NCBI GenBank assembly: GCA_934479825.1
Contig: CAKSOW010000015.1
Coordinates: 1 to 56,028 of the forward strand
Length of the DNA stretch: 56,028 nucleotides
Origin: an uncultured Eubacteriales bacterium
GTDB taxonomy: Bacteria; Bacillota; Clostridia; Oscillospirales; CAG-382
Direction of reading: 5' to 3'
The first letter of the stretch is position 1. Every line of letters begins with the position of its first letter. The position numbers and the translations under genes are program-made. The notes under the pieces were generated by a model. The model was not told the origin of the DNA. It saw nothing but the letters and a program-made list of their open reading frames with translations, and searched no databases. This document shows positions 16,948 through 24,657 of the stretch, piece by piece.

Positions 16948-17868
16948 TCAATAGTTAATTATCAAAACTTCCTCACTATTTGATGTCTTGTCCTTTGTTT
17001 GATAATTTGAATTTGAATAACTGTAATTTAAACTTACAGCTCTATATTTATCTTTATTTTTATCCAGCCACTCAATCAAAATTGTATTCTCTTTTCCCTT
17101 GCTTCGCAGAACATTTGATAATGCAAATCGCAAGCCTTTTTCGTTCAAGCTATCCAAAAACCGCAAAAGATCTTTTTCATCTGTTTCAGACCAACCGCCT
17201 TGTTCATTATATGTGGCACAGGTTATCAAATACGGCGGATCGACATATACAAAGTCATTGTTTCCGAGCGTATCAATATCAAATTCACGGAAATCAAGAC
17301 AAGTAAATTTGCAGTTTTGCTCTTTGATTTTATCTATAAAATCTGATAACTTTTGCTGCATCTTTTTATTAAAGTCACGCTTGCCCACCGGAAGATTAAA
17401 CTCACCATTGCTATTAAATCTAATCTGATTATTGAAAGCATAAACTATAATTACATACAACATTACATAATAGTAATAATCGTAGTTGCCTTTTTTCTTT
17501 TTTTCATTAAAATCAGCTCGCAACCTCAAGAACCTCTCCTTATTATAGCCTCCTAATCCTTTGCTGCTATCACATTTATAGTAATCATATCCTTTATCGC
17601 TCACGAGAGATAAGCCGTATGTGTTGATTATTTCATATATCCACTCAAAAACGGATTGTTTATCTAAATTTTTAATAGTGTTATACAGATACAACAGATT
17701 TTCATCTAAATCATTATATATAACGCTTTCGCAGTCTATATTTATTCCAACATTACAACCACCACAGAATAAATCAACAAAAGTATTTATATTTTTGGGA
17801 AATAAAGGCAGTATTTGTGGCAACAATTTGAATTTACCGCCCGTATAATTCAATGGTGATTGTATCAT
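16948..17868 (-). CDS. D12-class N6-adenine DNA methyltransferase, Dam-like, second of the pair
   Basis: 306 aa. PLNYTGGKFKLLP near the N-terminus and TFVDLFCGGCNVGIN form the S-adenosylmethionine pocket; FVYVDPPYL is the catalytic DPPY motif. The order (motif X/I then IV) is the alpha class of Dam-like enzymes. It lies 12 bp after the first adenine methyltransferase and 11 bp before the AlwI-like endonuclease. With two Dam-like enzymes, each is likely to methylate one strand of a non-palindromic sequence; GGATC, the AlwI site, is a reasonable guess but not demonstrated. Confidence 0.92.
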   Translation of the reverse strand: MIQSPLNYTGGKFKLLPQILPLFPKNINTFVDLFCGGCNVGINIDCESVIYNDLDENLLYLYNTIKNLDKQSVFEWIYEIINTYGLSLVSDKGYDYYKCDSSKGLGGYNKERFLRLRADFNEKKKKGNYDYYYYVMLYVIIVYAFNNQIRFNSNGEFNLPVGKRDFNKKMQQKLSDFIDKIKEQNCKFTCLDFREFDIDTLGNNDFVYVDPPYLITCATYNEQGGWSETDEKDLLRFLDSLNEKGLRFALSNVLRSKGKENTILIEWLDKNKDKYRAVSLNYSYSNSNYQTKDKTSNSEEVLIINY

Positions 17869-17880
17869 TATTTTTGCTCC

Positions 17881-18921
17881 TTAATTCGTCACTGTACATA
17901 AGAAAAGGCGTTCTTCGTTTTCTGATATATCTGATTTACCTGTTGTAAACGGCTTATAGCTTTCAGAAAACACCTTTACTGCACCTTTATTCTCTAAAAT
18001 ACGCAAAATATCTTCATCAGATATTTTTGCATTAGAACGATCATTACCTTTTTCAGCCATATTATTGTATGAAAGCAATATATATTTAGAGGTAATATTT
18101 CCTACAAGGTCTTCAAACGCTTCTGCTGCGCTCTTGGTACAGTACTTACTCTTCAATTTTGTTCTGTCCATTTTTCTTGCCACACCGAAAACCTCCGGCT
18201 TTTCCCACCGTGCAACATTTTCAAGCAAATGGTATGCATCGCAATATTGTCTTGAATTATACGGTGGATCTATATAAACCAAATCTGCATTAATTCTTCC
18301 AACCAATTCATTTGCATCTTCATTATAACACCTATTATTCGGATTATTGTGCATTTCTGCTAACGGTACTAATAATTCCAAAGGTTTATCAAATTCCGCA
18401 CCTTTTCTGTATGCATCATAATGTCCGCAGGTTTTTGCAATTTTGTCCATTGCATATAACAAAGATGTAATCAAGATTGCCCTTTCTCTGTCATTAATAT
18501 TTTTCTTTTTATAGTTCTTTTCGATATCTTCTCTTATATATCCAATTTTAGCACAATCATCACGGCTAAAATAAGTGTCCGCAAAATTATCAGTCATATA
18601 ATTGTCCTTTAATTTTGATAATGAGTTATAATGCACAACATAATCTATAATTGTATGCTGATTATATGTTTCACTACCAAACCAAGCATAATTGCATATA
18701 TAATTGCTATACATCAAGTCGTTTGTTATGATAATTTTATCCGTAAATGCAGATGATACTGCTCCGGTACCGGCAAAAATATCAGCAATAGATTGTATAT
18801 CTGAACATTCCTTATCCACGACTTTCGTTATAAACGGTAACAGCTTATATTTGTTCCCTAAATATCGCCTGTTATTTATAAGAGAAGTTTTATAGTTTTC
18901 TTTTTTTATAGCAACACTCAT
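17881..18921 (-). CDS. D12-class N6-adenine DNA methyltransferase, first of the pair
   Basis: 346 aa. NRRYLGNKYKLLPFI is the N-terminal cofactor region, SIADIFAGTGAVSSAF motif I, and LVYIDPPYNSRQY the DPPY catalytic motif, followed by YCDAYHLLENVARWEKP typical of this subfamily. It is distinct from the neighbouring Dam-like protein, consistent with a pair evolved for opposite strands of one asymmetric target. It follows the XRE controller by 18 bp on the same operon. Confidence 0.92.
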   Translation of the reverse strand: MSVAIKKENYKTSLINNRRYLGNKYKLLPFITKVVDKECSDIQSIADIFAGTGAVSSAFTDKIIITNDLMYSNYICNYAWFGSETYNQHTIIDYVVHYNSLSKLKDNYMTDNFADTYFSRDDCAKIGYIREDIEKNYKKKNINDRERAILITSLLYAMDKIAKTCGHYDAYRKGAEFDKPLELLVPLAEMHNNPNNRCYNEDANELVGRINADLVYIDPPYNSRQYCDAYHLLENVARWEKPEVFGVARKMDRTKLKSKYCTKSAAEAFEDLVGNITSKYILLSYNNMAEKGNDRSNAKISDEDILRILENKGAVKVFSESYKPFTTGKSDISENEERLFLCTVTN

Positions 18922-18939
18922 TTGTCGGCACCTCCTTTT

Positions 18940-19146
18940 TTAGATATTCAGAAATAGCTCTGCAAGACTTATATCTAACCCATCAGCAATTTTTTCAAGG
19001 TTGACAATAGATATATTTCTTTTCCCTAGCTCAACGCTGGCAAAATATGTTCTGTCCATTCCGATTTTTGCTGCAAATTTCTCTTGGCTCAAGCCTGTTT
19101 CTTTTCTTAGTTCCCGTATTCGATTGCCGATTTTTTCAGTAATCAT
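18940..19146 (-). CDS. XRE-family controller protein of the AlwI-like R-M operon
   Basis: 68 aa, essentially only an HTH_3 domain: GNRIRELRKETGLSQEKFAAKIGMDRTYFASVELGKRNIS. Size, position and content match R-M C-proteins, which delay endonuclease expression until DNA is methylated. It is the first gene of the operon, directly behind a TTGACT-N17-TAGAAT promoter with nearby AT-rich dyads that could be C-boxes. In classic systems the C gene precedes the endonuclease only; here it precedes both methyltransferases too. Confidence 0.85.
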   Translation of the reverse strand: MITEKIGNRIRELRKETGLSQEKFAAKIGMDRTYFASVELGKRNISIVNLEKIADGLDISLAELFLNI

Positions 19147-19192
19147 TTCATACCCTCACAATATTATCACTGATTATAACTATACATCATAA

Positions 19193-19221
19193 ATTCTATC
19201 ATAAAACCGCAAATAAGTCAA
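19193..19221 (-). promoter_or_regulatory. Promoter of the AlwI-like R-M operon
   Basis: Minus strand: TTGACT (19216-19221), 17 bp, TAGAAT (19193-19198). Downstream, TGAT and ATCA half-sites flank GTATAGTTAT, a possible C-protein operator between the promoter and the controller ATG. The promoter sits in the short gap after the relaxase stop codon, so the R-M operon is independently transcribed. Confidence 0.6.
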
Positions 19222-19306
19222 CAGATTTTAAGCAACATTTATATTTTCTACTATAAATACAAATGCCCCAATTGCTTTTTGTGCAATTAGGGCAAAATAT
19301 CTTTTA

Positions 19307-20632
19307 TTATTGGCATCTCTGATACTGATATAACTTTCTATCACTATGTTTTGAAGCCTCTCGTTCCAACAGTTCCACCGTCTTTTGATGTTCCCGTATC
19401 GTTTCAATATCTTGAAAAATATTATTGCACATACGGATATTTTTCCGCAGTTTTCGCAATTCTGCGTTGATTGTTTTGATTTCAGCCGTTGAATCGCTTT
19501 TACCATATAGCCTGCTTCGTTGAATTACCGATTCTGAAATTTTTAATTCTGTATTTTCCTTAAAGCTGCTCAGCTGATCTGTCGTTTCAATATCATTCTC
19601 AATCAAAAAATGAAACTGTTTTTGATAACGTTCAAATTTTATTAGCTCCTCACGCATATAAAATGATACTCTCTGCGGCGTTTCCTTTTTGCGTATTTTG
19701 CCGAACAGATATAGGTAATGATAATACAACGCCTTAAATCCGTGCAGCTTTATCGGCTCGTATTTTTTAAGCCAAGCGTTATAATCCGTTGCAGGCTTAT
19801 CCAAAATCCGTATGCCGTTTCTTGCCGTTATAATCCGCTGTCTTATCGCTTCCTCGCTATAATTATCGCCAAGCGATTTAAGACGGATATATCTTTGGGA
19901 ATAGGCAGGCTTTAATGCAATATACTTAACATCGCGCTTAACCTCATATCCACGCTGTTTTAATATTCTCCAAAAATCCTTATAAGCATATGAACACTTG
20001 ATAATTTCATCGAGTTCATCTTTTATCTGTCCTCGTATGGTGGGATAGCCGTTTTTCTCCGCCATTACCTCCGCATAGTGCCTGCCCTTGCTTTTGGGAT
20101 TTCTTATGACTGACAAGTTGTTTTCCTCACAAAGCCTATCAGAAATCTTTTTCATAAGATTATAATTTTCTTGGTTGTCGTAATACTTTTTACCGTCTGC
20201 AAAAGATACAGAATTTATCACAAAATGATTGTGTAAATGTTGTCTGTTGAGATGCGTTGCTATCAAAACTTCAAATCTATCACCCCACATTTCTTTTGCA
20301 AATTCAACTCCAATTTTATGTGCAAGCTCCGGTGTTACTTCTCCCGGCTTAAAGCTCTGTATAACGTGAAATGCAATAATTCCGTCTGTTTTGCCGTAGC
20401 GTAATTTTGTTTGCTGCATTTTATATGTAGCGGTATCGGGCGTAACATTAACGCCCGATACATATAATCGCTTTTCTGTTTTATACCCGTCTGCCGCATA
20501 AGCCATAACATTGTGCAATGCCTGCATTTCAGCTTTGTTATATTGGTTTTCGTCTGTTTTTTCGGGATTTGCTGCATAATTTATTAAACAGTCGAGTCTG
20601 CCTTTTATATCCCAAATCTTTGTTGTAGCCAT
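19307..20632 (-). CDS. mobA: MOBP-type relaxase
   Basis: 441 aa. Relaxases cleave oriT and stay bound to the 5' end during transfer. The N-terminal domain shows the likely nucleophile region (Tyr residues between 14 and 60, e.g. INYAANPEKT and YVSGVN) and the metal-binding His cluster in THLNRQHLHNHFVINSV (about 130-147), as in PF03432. The C-terminal part is basic and coiled. Its start overlaps the end of mobC by 28 bp. It is somewhat shorter than many homologues but no break is visible. With no T4SS genes present, transfer would rely on a co-resident conjugative element. Confidence 0.88.
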   Translation of the reverse strand: MATTKIWDIKGRLDCLINYAANPEKTDENQYNKAEMQALHNVMAYAADGYKTEKRLYVSGVNVTPDTATYKMQQTKLRYGKTDGIIAFHVIQSFKPGEVTPELAHKIGVEFAKEMWGDRFEVLIATHLNRQHLHNHFVINSVSFADGKKYYDNQENYNLMKKISDRLCEENNLSVIRNPKSKGRHYAEVMAEKNGYPTIRGQIKDELDEIIKCSYAYKDFWRILKQRGYEVKRDVKYIALKPAYSQRYIRLKSLGDNYSEEAIRQRIITARNGIRILDKPATDYNAWLKKYEPIKLHGFKALYYHYLYLFGKIRKKETPQRVSFYMREELIKFERYQKQFHFLIENDIETTDQLSSFKENTELKISESVIQRSRLYGKSDSTAEIKTINAELRKLRKNIRMCNNIFQDIETIREHQKTVELLEREASKHSDRKLYQYQRCQ

Positions 20633-20961
20633 TTTTCATCACCCAACCTCATCTTTTCGGGAACTGTAAAAATCTCATTTATTTTCAATATCACCTTATC
20701 CAACCGCTTAGCCTGCTCACATAATTCCTTCATATCGGCACTGCCTATATTGGCAATGCGATAAAGATTATTTCCGATTTCAACAAGCTCTGACATAATC
20801 TCATCATAGCCGTCCGGCGGTCGCTCTTTGGGCAAATAATGCTTTGCTATCATTCGCATAAATGCTGATTTCGTCATATTGCATTTTGTGATTGCTCGGT
20901 TTAAATTCTCATATTCTTCGTTGCTTAATCTGGAAGAAAATGTCCTTGTCCGCTTTCTCAT
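20605..20961 (-). CDS. mobC: MobC-like relaxosome protein
   Basis: 118 aa. The N-terminal RTFSSRLSNEEYENLNRAITKCNMTKSAFMRMIA is a ribbon-helix-helix DNA-binding segment, and IMSELVEIGNNLYRIANI matches the MobC family core. MobC proteins bind near oriT and help the relaxase melt the nick site. It overlaps the relaxase start by 28 bp and is preceded by the predicted oriT region (20983-21030). Confidence 0.85.
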   Translation of the reverse strand: MRKRTRTFSSRLSNEEYENLNRAITKCNMTKSAFMRMIAKHYLPKERPPDGYDEIMSELVEIGNNLYRIANIGSADMKELCEQAKRLDKVILKINEIFTVPEKMRLGDEKWLQQRFGI

Positions 20962-20982
20962 CTCTGTCGCTCCTTTCAGTTT

Positions 20983-21030
20983 GGGGTGTTAGGGGTATCC
21001 CTTAAAAATTGAATTTGTAATGCCAAATTC
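20983..21030. other. Candidate oriT upstream of mobC
   Basis: Between mobC and the TnpV-like gene. It contains GGGGTGTTAGGGGTATCCC and a perfect 7-bp inverted repeat GAATTTG-TAATGC-CAAATTC (21011-21030). Inverted repeat plus adjacent G-rich stretch next to mobC is the usual position of an origin of transfer. The nick site is not determined. Confidence 0.45.
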
Positions 21031-21046
21031 AGTGCTTGTTAAATCA

Positions 21047-21403
21047 TTAAACATAAATCAGTCTGTGATTTATTACCTCCTCTGCACTATGCCGGGCATT
21101 GTTCATATGCCCAACCCATTTCATTTGATGTGTAGCCTTATCGGGTGCGGTTTTTTCTGCGTCCTTGATAAAACATTCCAAAATCTTCTGTGCCTTGACA
21201 TCAACATCGTGCAAATGGCTATGCAGTTTTCCGGTAATCATCAAGGCAGTGTATTTGCTTTTTCTGTACTTTTTGAGATAGTTCCGTCTTGCTCTGCCGT
21301 ATTTGCCGATTTTATAATTATCACCGGCTGCCGATAAATTTGGAAGATAATAATCTCCGACCTTTGTGTAAGTTCCGCCTTTTTGTTCAAATAATGATTT
21401 CAT
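21047..21403 (-). CDS. tnpV: TnpV family protein
   Basis: 118 aa. MKSLFEQKGGTYTKVGDYYLPNLSA, GKYGRARRNYLKKYRKSKYT, GKLHSHLHDVD and WVGHMNNARHSAEEVINHRLIY match TnpV, a small protein of clostridial mobilizable elements with no established activity. It is located immediately on the other side of the oriT candidate from mobC, 12 bp downstream of the conserved small protein gene. Named by similarity; no catalytic residue is evident. Confidence 0.8.
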   Translation of the reverse strand: MKSLFEQKGGTYTKVGDYYLPNLSAAGDNYKIGKYGRARRNYLKKYRKSKYTALMITGKLHSHLHDVDVKAQKILECFIKDAEKTAPDKATHQMKWVGHMNNARHSAEEVINHRLIYV

Positions 21404-21415
21404 TGTAATTCCTCC

Positions 21416-21769
21416 TCAAAATCTGTATGTTTGTCTAAATAGCCGTTCTATATATGCGTCATAGTCTATAAGCGTTCTGAAAATACAACCTGCAAGATAT
21501 GCCGTTTCGGATTTTACATCTTTGGCATCTCTGTAACATTCCATAGCTCTGTCCAAAATTTCCGGCATCATTTCATAAAGTAATTTGGACCGTATATCTT
21601 GATTTGTGTAGGTCACCCCGTTGACTGTTATATTAGGTTTGTTCCAAAGAAGCTCCATAGCTTTCCTTGCAAGCTGTTTTTCGGTTTCTGTTGAAAATTC
21701 CTTATCTCTTTCGGGATGAAAATAACATTCGTCAAGATAATAAGTGAATTTTTCTGTTTCTAAATCCAC
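21416..21769 (-). CDS. Conserved small protein of integrative elements (paralogue at 8668)
   Basis: 117 aa. Strongly similar to the element A protein at 8668-9021 over its whole length (YYLDECYFHPERDKEF, ARKAMELLWNKP, EMMPEILDRAM, IDYDAYIERLF). No known motif. Conservation of both sequence and position in two otherwise diverged elements argues for a core maintenance role rather than cargo. The preceding gap (21770-21893) carries a terminator-like hairpin. Confidence 0.75.
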   Translation of the reverse strand: MDLETEKFTYYLDECYFHPERDKEFSTETEKQLARKAMELLWNKPNITVNGVTYTNQDIRSKLLYEMMPEILDRAMECYRDAKDVKSETAYLAGCIFRTLIDYDAYIERLFRQTYRF

Positions 21770-21870
21770 AACCTCACCTTCTTGTTGTAGTGGTTTTTGA
21801 TAAATGAGTATTGTTAAATAGTTATTGATATATTTATTTCCCGTCTTTATCGGATAGGCGGTGAGTGTTT

Positions 21871-21896
21871 AATACGGAGGGAGTGCCTCCGTATTA
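21871..21896 (-). terminator. Hairpin overlapping the stop of the HTH_36 gene
   Basis: AATACGGAGG pairs with CCTCCGTATT around a short loop, at the end of the gene at 21894-22190. It may attenuate readthrough into the downstream genes. No long U-run. Confidence 0.4.
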
Positions 21897-22190
21897 TATA
21901 GGCAGTGGCTCTATATGGTATAGGTTACTTGTCTGATGATTCTTGTCATTTGCGGTTTTTCGATACCGCATTTCTTTTGTGATAAATTCCTTTTCTTCCA
22001 AAGAAGCCGTTACCTTTCTCACCTGTGATATGCTTATGTTGCAATCCGCTGCGATTTTAGCTGCTGACGGATAACAAGTCCCTGTCTTTCTGTCAGCTTT
22101 CATCACAAGATACGCATACACAATAAACTCATACGCCGATAATCCGCACTTAAATATATCATTTTGCATTGTAAAGAATTTACCATTCAC
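21894..22190 (-). CDS. HTH_36-type winged-helix protein (paralogue at 9080)
   Basis: 98 aa. MNGKFFTMQNDIFKCGLSAYEF then CYPSAAKIAADCNISISQVRKVTASLEEKEFI is the winged helix; NHQTSNLYHIE is shared with the element A homologue. Similar N-termini occur in replication-initiator-like proteins, but this lacks the second domain. It lies 19 bp after the ribbon-helix-helix gene. Function unassigned beyond DNA binding. Confidence 0.75.
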   Translation of the reverse strand: MNGKFFTMQNDIFKCGLSAYEFIVYAYLVMKADRKTGTCYPSAAKIAADCNISISQVRKVTASLEEKEFITKEMRYRKTANDKNHQTSNLYHIEPLPI

Positions 22191-22209
22191 AAATACCCGC
22201 CTTTCTAAT

Positions 22210-22548
22210 TTAAGTTATAGTTTTGAAGTCATCGGCTGATAACTTTTCATTATCAGCCATAACCTCCTGCAATTGTTTCAAAAGTGCCTTGCACTCGCAT
22301 AATGTCGCCGTTTCACATTCGGCACTTTCAAATGCTTCACGCAGCTTTTTTAATTCAAGAGCCAATCTGTCACTTTTGTATTTACCAACAGAAATTTCAA
22401 TGCGTTGATACAGCAGTGATTTTATAAAATACTCGCCTTTGGGTATTCCGCAAACTTTAATTCTTGCTTCAAGTGCAAGCCGTTCCTCCGGCGAAACCCG
22501 AAAGCTGATTGTTGTGTTACGAAATCTGTTTTTATCAAGTCCGCTCAT
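22210..22548 (-). CDS. Ribbon-helix-helix mobilization-type protein
   Basis: 112 aa. RNTTISFRVSPEERLALEARIKVCGIPKGEYFIKSLL is a ribbon-helix-helix domain as in MobC and related relaxosome proteins, followed by a helical C-terminus. Its start overlaps the integrase stop by 4 bp (22545-22548), so it is in the xis-int operon. Element A has no counterpart, which fits its lack of mobilization genes. It may be an auxiliary nicking factor or a plasmid-type copy/transfer regulator. Confidence 0.7.
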   Translation of the reverse strand: MSGLDKNRFRNTTISFRVSPEERLALEARIKVCGIPKGEYFIKSLLYQRIEISVGKYKSDRLALELKKLREAFESAECETATLCECKALLKQLQEVMADNEKLSADDFKTIT

Positions 22549-23612
22549 TGCAAATCCTCCCGATATACTTTCTCTAACTTGTCTGACAATGCTCTTTGTT
22601 TATTCGGATAAATATGTGCGTAAACATTCATCGTTGTTTCCACTCGCTCGTGCCCAAGACGGTCAGCAACCTCAAGTGGTGTAATACCCATTTCAAATAG
22701 AAGTGCGCAGTGTGAATGCCGAATATCGTGGATCCGAATACGCTTTACACCGCTGTTTTTAATGCCTCGCTGCATTTCGTGTTCCATAAAATATTTGGTA
22801 ACTTGAAATAATCTGTCGGTATCCTCCAAGCAATATATCGAATTCATGTAATCCTTGAGGTCAGCAAGCAAAAAATCGGGAACAGTTATCGTCCGTTTGC
22901 TCTTGGGTGTTTTGGGCAGTGTTATTACATCTTTTCCGTCAAGCCTCTGATATGATTTTGAAATGCTGATTGTTTTGTTTTCAAAATCTATATCAGCCGG
23001 AGTTAAAGCGAGTAATTCACCTAATCGCATACCTGTCCAAAACAGAGTCATAAACGCAGCATACGATTTCTGTTTATCCATAATACTGTCAATGAATTTA
23101 TAAAACTCATCTTTTGTCCAAAATTTCATCTCATCAGCCTTGTTTTTCCCCATTCCACCGGCTTTGCGGCAAGGATTATTCTGCAAGTCATAATATCGAA
23201 CTGCATAATTGAATACCGCCGTAAGCTGATTGTTAATTGTTCTGAGATATGTTTGTGAATAGCCTTGCGAAATCAACTCATTCTGCCATTTACGAATATC
23301 AGCAGCGGTTATACCGTTCATTCGCCTGTTTGAGAAATACGGCAAGATTTTCAAATCTATTATGTATTTCTTATTTCTCATAGTATTCTCTCGAAGCCGA
23401 GGAGTCATATCATCATAATAGAGCTTCAAAAATTCTTGAAAATTCATATTAAAATCTGCTTGCTGTGACGCAAGAAAATTTCTGACATACTCCTCAGCCT
23501 CTCGTTTTGTAGCGAAACCGCGTTTTGTTGTTTTTCTGCGAACACCCTGCCAATCTGTATATCTGAACTGAATCAGCCACTTTCCCGTTTTCTTGTCTTT
23601 TTCTGCCTTCAT
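22545..23612 (-). CDS. int: Tyrosine integrase of element B, guaA-specific
   Basis: 355 aa. Domain order as in the element A enzyme: AP2-like arm-binding N-terminus, core-binding helical domain, catalytic domain with TGMRLGELLAL, HDIRHSHCALL, LGHERVETT and MNVYAHIYP (Arg, His-x-x-Arg, His, Tyr). Nearly all of the catalytic region is recognisably homologous to 10502-11605, but the presumed arm sites differ (TGTACTCA versus TGTAGCCA). It follows the Xis-like gene by 3 bp and lies about 2 kb from the right end, with repressor and GIY-YIG genes between. Confidence 0.95.
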   Translation of the reverse strand: MKAEKDKKTGKWLIQFRYTDWQGVRRKTTKRGFATKREAEEYVRNFLASQQADFNMNFQEFLKLYYDDMTPRLRENTMRNKKYIIDLKILPYFSNRRMNGITAADIRKWQNELISQGYSQTYLRTINNQLTAVFNYAVRYYDLQNNPCRKAGGMGKNKADEMKFWTKDEFYKFIDSIMDKQKSYAAFMTLFWTGMRLGELLALTPADIDFENKTISISKSYQRLDGKDVITLPKTPKSKRTITVPDFLLADLKDYMNSIYCLEDTDRLFQVTKYFMEHEMQRGIKNSGVKRIRIHDIRHSHCALLFEMGITPLEVADRLGHERVETTMNVYAHIYPNKQRALSDKLEKVYREDLQ

Positions 23613-23615
23613 AAA

Positions 23616-23810
23616 TCAAGCCTCCTTTGCATTATAACCAAACCATCGCTTTTCAAAGTACCCCTTCGGCACTTTCCCTGCGATTACAATAAAACCGTCT
23701 TTATCAAGCTCCTTGTTCAGCTTTCTTATGATTTTATAAGCATATCCCATAGATACACCCAACATATCCGAAAGCTCACGAGCCGTAATGTAAATTTTGT
23801 TATCCGCCAT
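23616..23810 (-). CDS. xis: Excisionase-like small DNA-binding protein
   Basis: 64 aa. ITARELSDMLGVSMGYAYKIIRKLNKELDKDGF is a winged helix-turn-helix, then GKVPKGYFEKRWFG as in small Xis-like proteins of clostridial elements. It is first in the xis-int-RHH operon, reading from a consensus promoter that overlaps predicted repressor boxes. The homologue in element A is at 9467-9661 but there it is separated from the integrase. Confidence 0.75.
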   Translation of the reverse strand: MADNKIYITARELSDMLGVSMGYAYKIIRKLNKELDKDGFIVIAGKVPKGYFEKRWFGYNAKEA

Positions 23811-23840
23811 ACAAATTACCTCCTTAATTTTTTGTTGCGG

Positions 23841-23979
23841 TGTCGCTACATTTATATTATAGCGCTGTCGCTACAATATGTCAAGGAGTAATTTTGAATT
23901 TTAATAGCTTTGTAACATTTGATGATTTTTGTTAAATGGTATGGACTTTTTTATTTTTATGTGCTATAATAATAGCGAC
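23841..23979. promoter_or_regulatory. Divergent promoter region with TGTAGCGACA repressor boxes
   Basis: Minus-strand promoter TTGACA (23879-23884), 17 bp, TATAAT (23856-23861) drives xis-int. Two copies of TGTCGCTACA (about 23841-23850 and 23866-23875) bracket its -10. A plus-strand TATAAT (23965-23970) serves the repressor, with a related TAGCGAC just after it (23973-23979). Copies at both promoters suggest the element B repressor binds here and controls excision as well as itself. Confidence 0.75.
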
Positions 23980-24004
23980 TAAACTACAAAAGGAATGAAA
24001 TATT

Positions 24005-24640
24005 ATGACTATCGGTGAAAAAATAAAGTATTTCCGCACACGCATAGGCATAACCCAAGCAAAGTTAGCCGAGCTTTCGGGAATACACCCCGTGTCCATA
24101 AGAAAATATGAAACGAACAAAATGGTGCCGCAATCTCCGCAAATTGACAGAATAGCGGAGGCTCTCGGAATAAGCTCTTTTGCGATTGCCGGAATTGAGA
24201 ATAATATACGGCTTGAAACAGTCGGTGATTTTATGGGACTTATGATTATGCTCATAAAGACAAAAATCATATCATTAAACGGCGAAAGAGAAGAAAACGG
24301 TATGCTGAACTCCCAAACTGTCAGCGTTGAAATAAATCCGTTTATCTCAAATTTCTTCAATGCAAAAAATGATAGTGCAGAGATTTCTGCAAATAAAATC
24401 ATGTACTACTTAAAATCCGATAAAATATTGAGTGATATTTTGAAATGGGAGCGGATAAATCACAGATATGAAAAATGTGCCGCTGAAATTCACGGCACAT
24501 CGGATAAAGAGCTTATAAATATTTTGAACAGCTTGAAAGAACAAAAAGAAGTTATTGAGCTTGAACTTCAACACTCGGATATTTCGCTTAATGCGGGCGG
24601 CGGTATCTCGGTTAAAATTCCGCATAATTATAATTATTAA
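24005..24640 (+). CDS. XRE-family repressor of element B
   Basis: 211 aa. HTH_3 domain at the N-terminus: GEKIKYFRTRIGITQAKLAELSGIHPVSIRKYETNKMVP, then DRIAEALGISSFAIAG. The C-terminal part is helical with no protease motifs. Divergent from xis-int, with TGTAGCGACA-type boxes in the shared promoter region. It is followed 17 bp later by the GIY-YIG gene, which is therefore probably lysogenic (expressed while integrated). Confidence 0.85.
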   Translation: MTIGEKIKYFRTRIGITQAKLAELSGIHPVSIRKYETNKMVPQSPQIDRIAEALGISSFAIAGIENNIRLETVGDFMGLMIMLIKTKIISLNGEREENGMLNSQTVSVEINPFISNFFNAKNDSAEISANKIMYYLKSDKILSDILKWERINHRYEKCAAEIHGTSDKELINILNSLKEQKEVIELELQHSDISLNAGGGISVKIPHNYNY

Positions 24641-24657
24641 ATGAGGGAGTTATAAAT

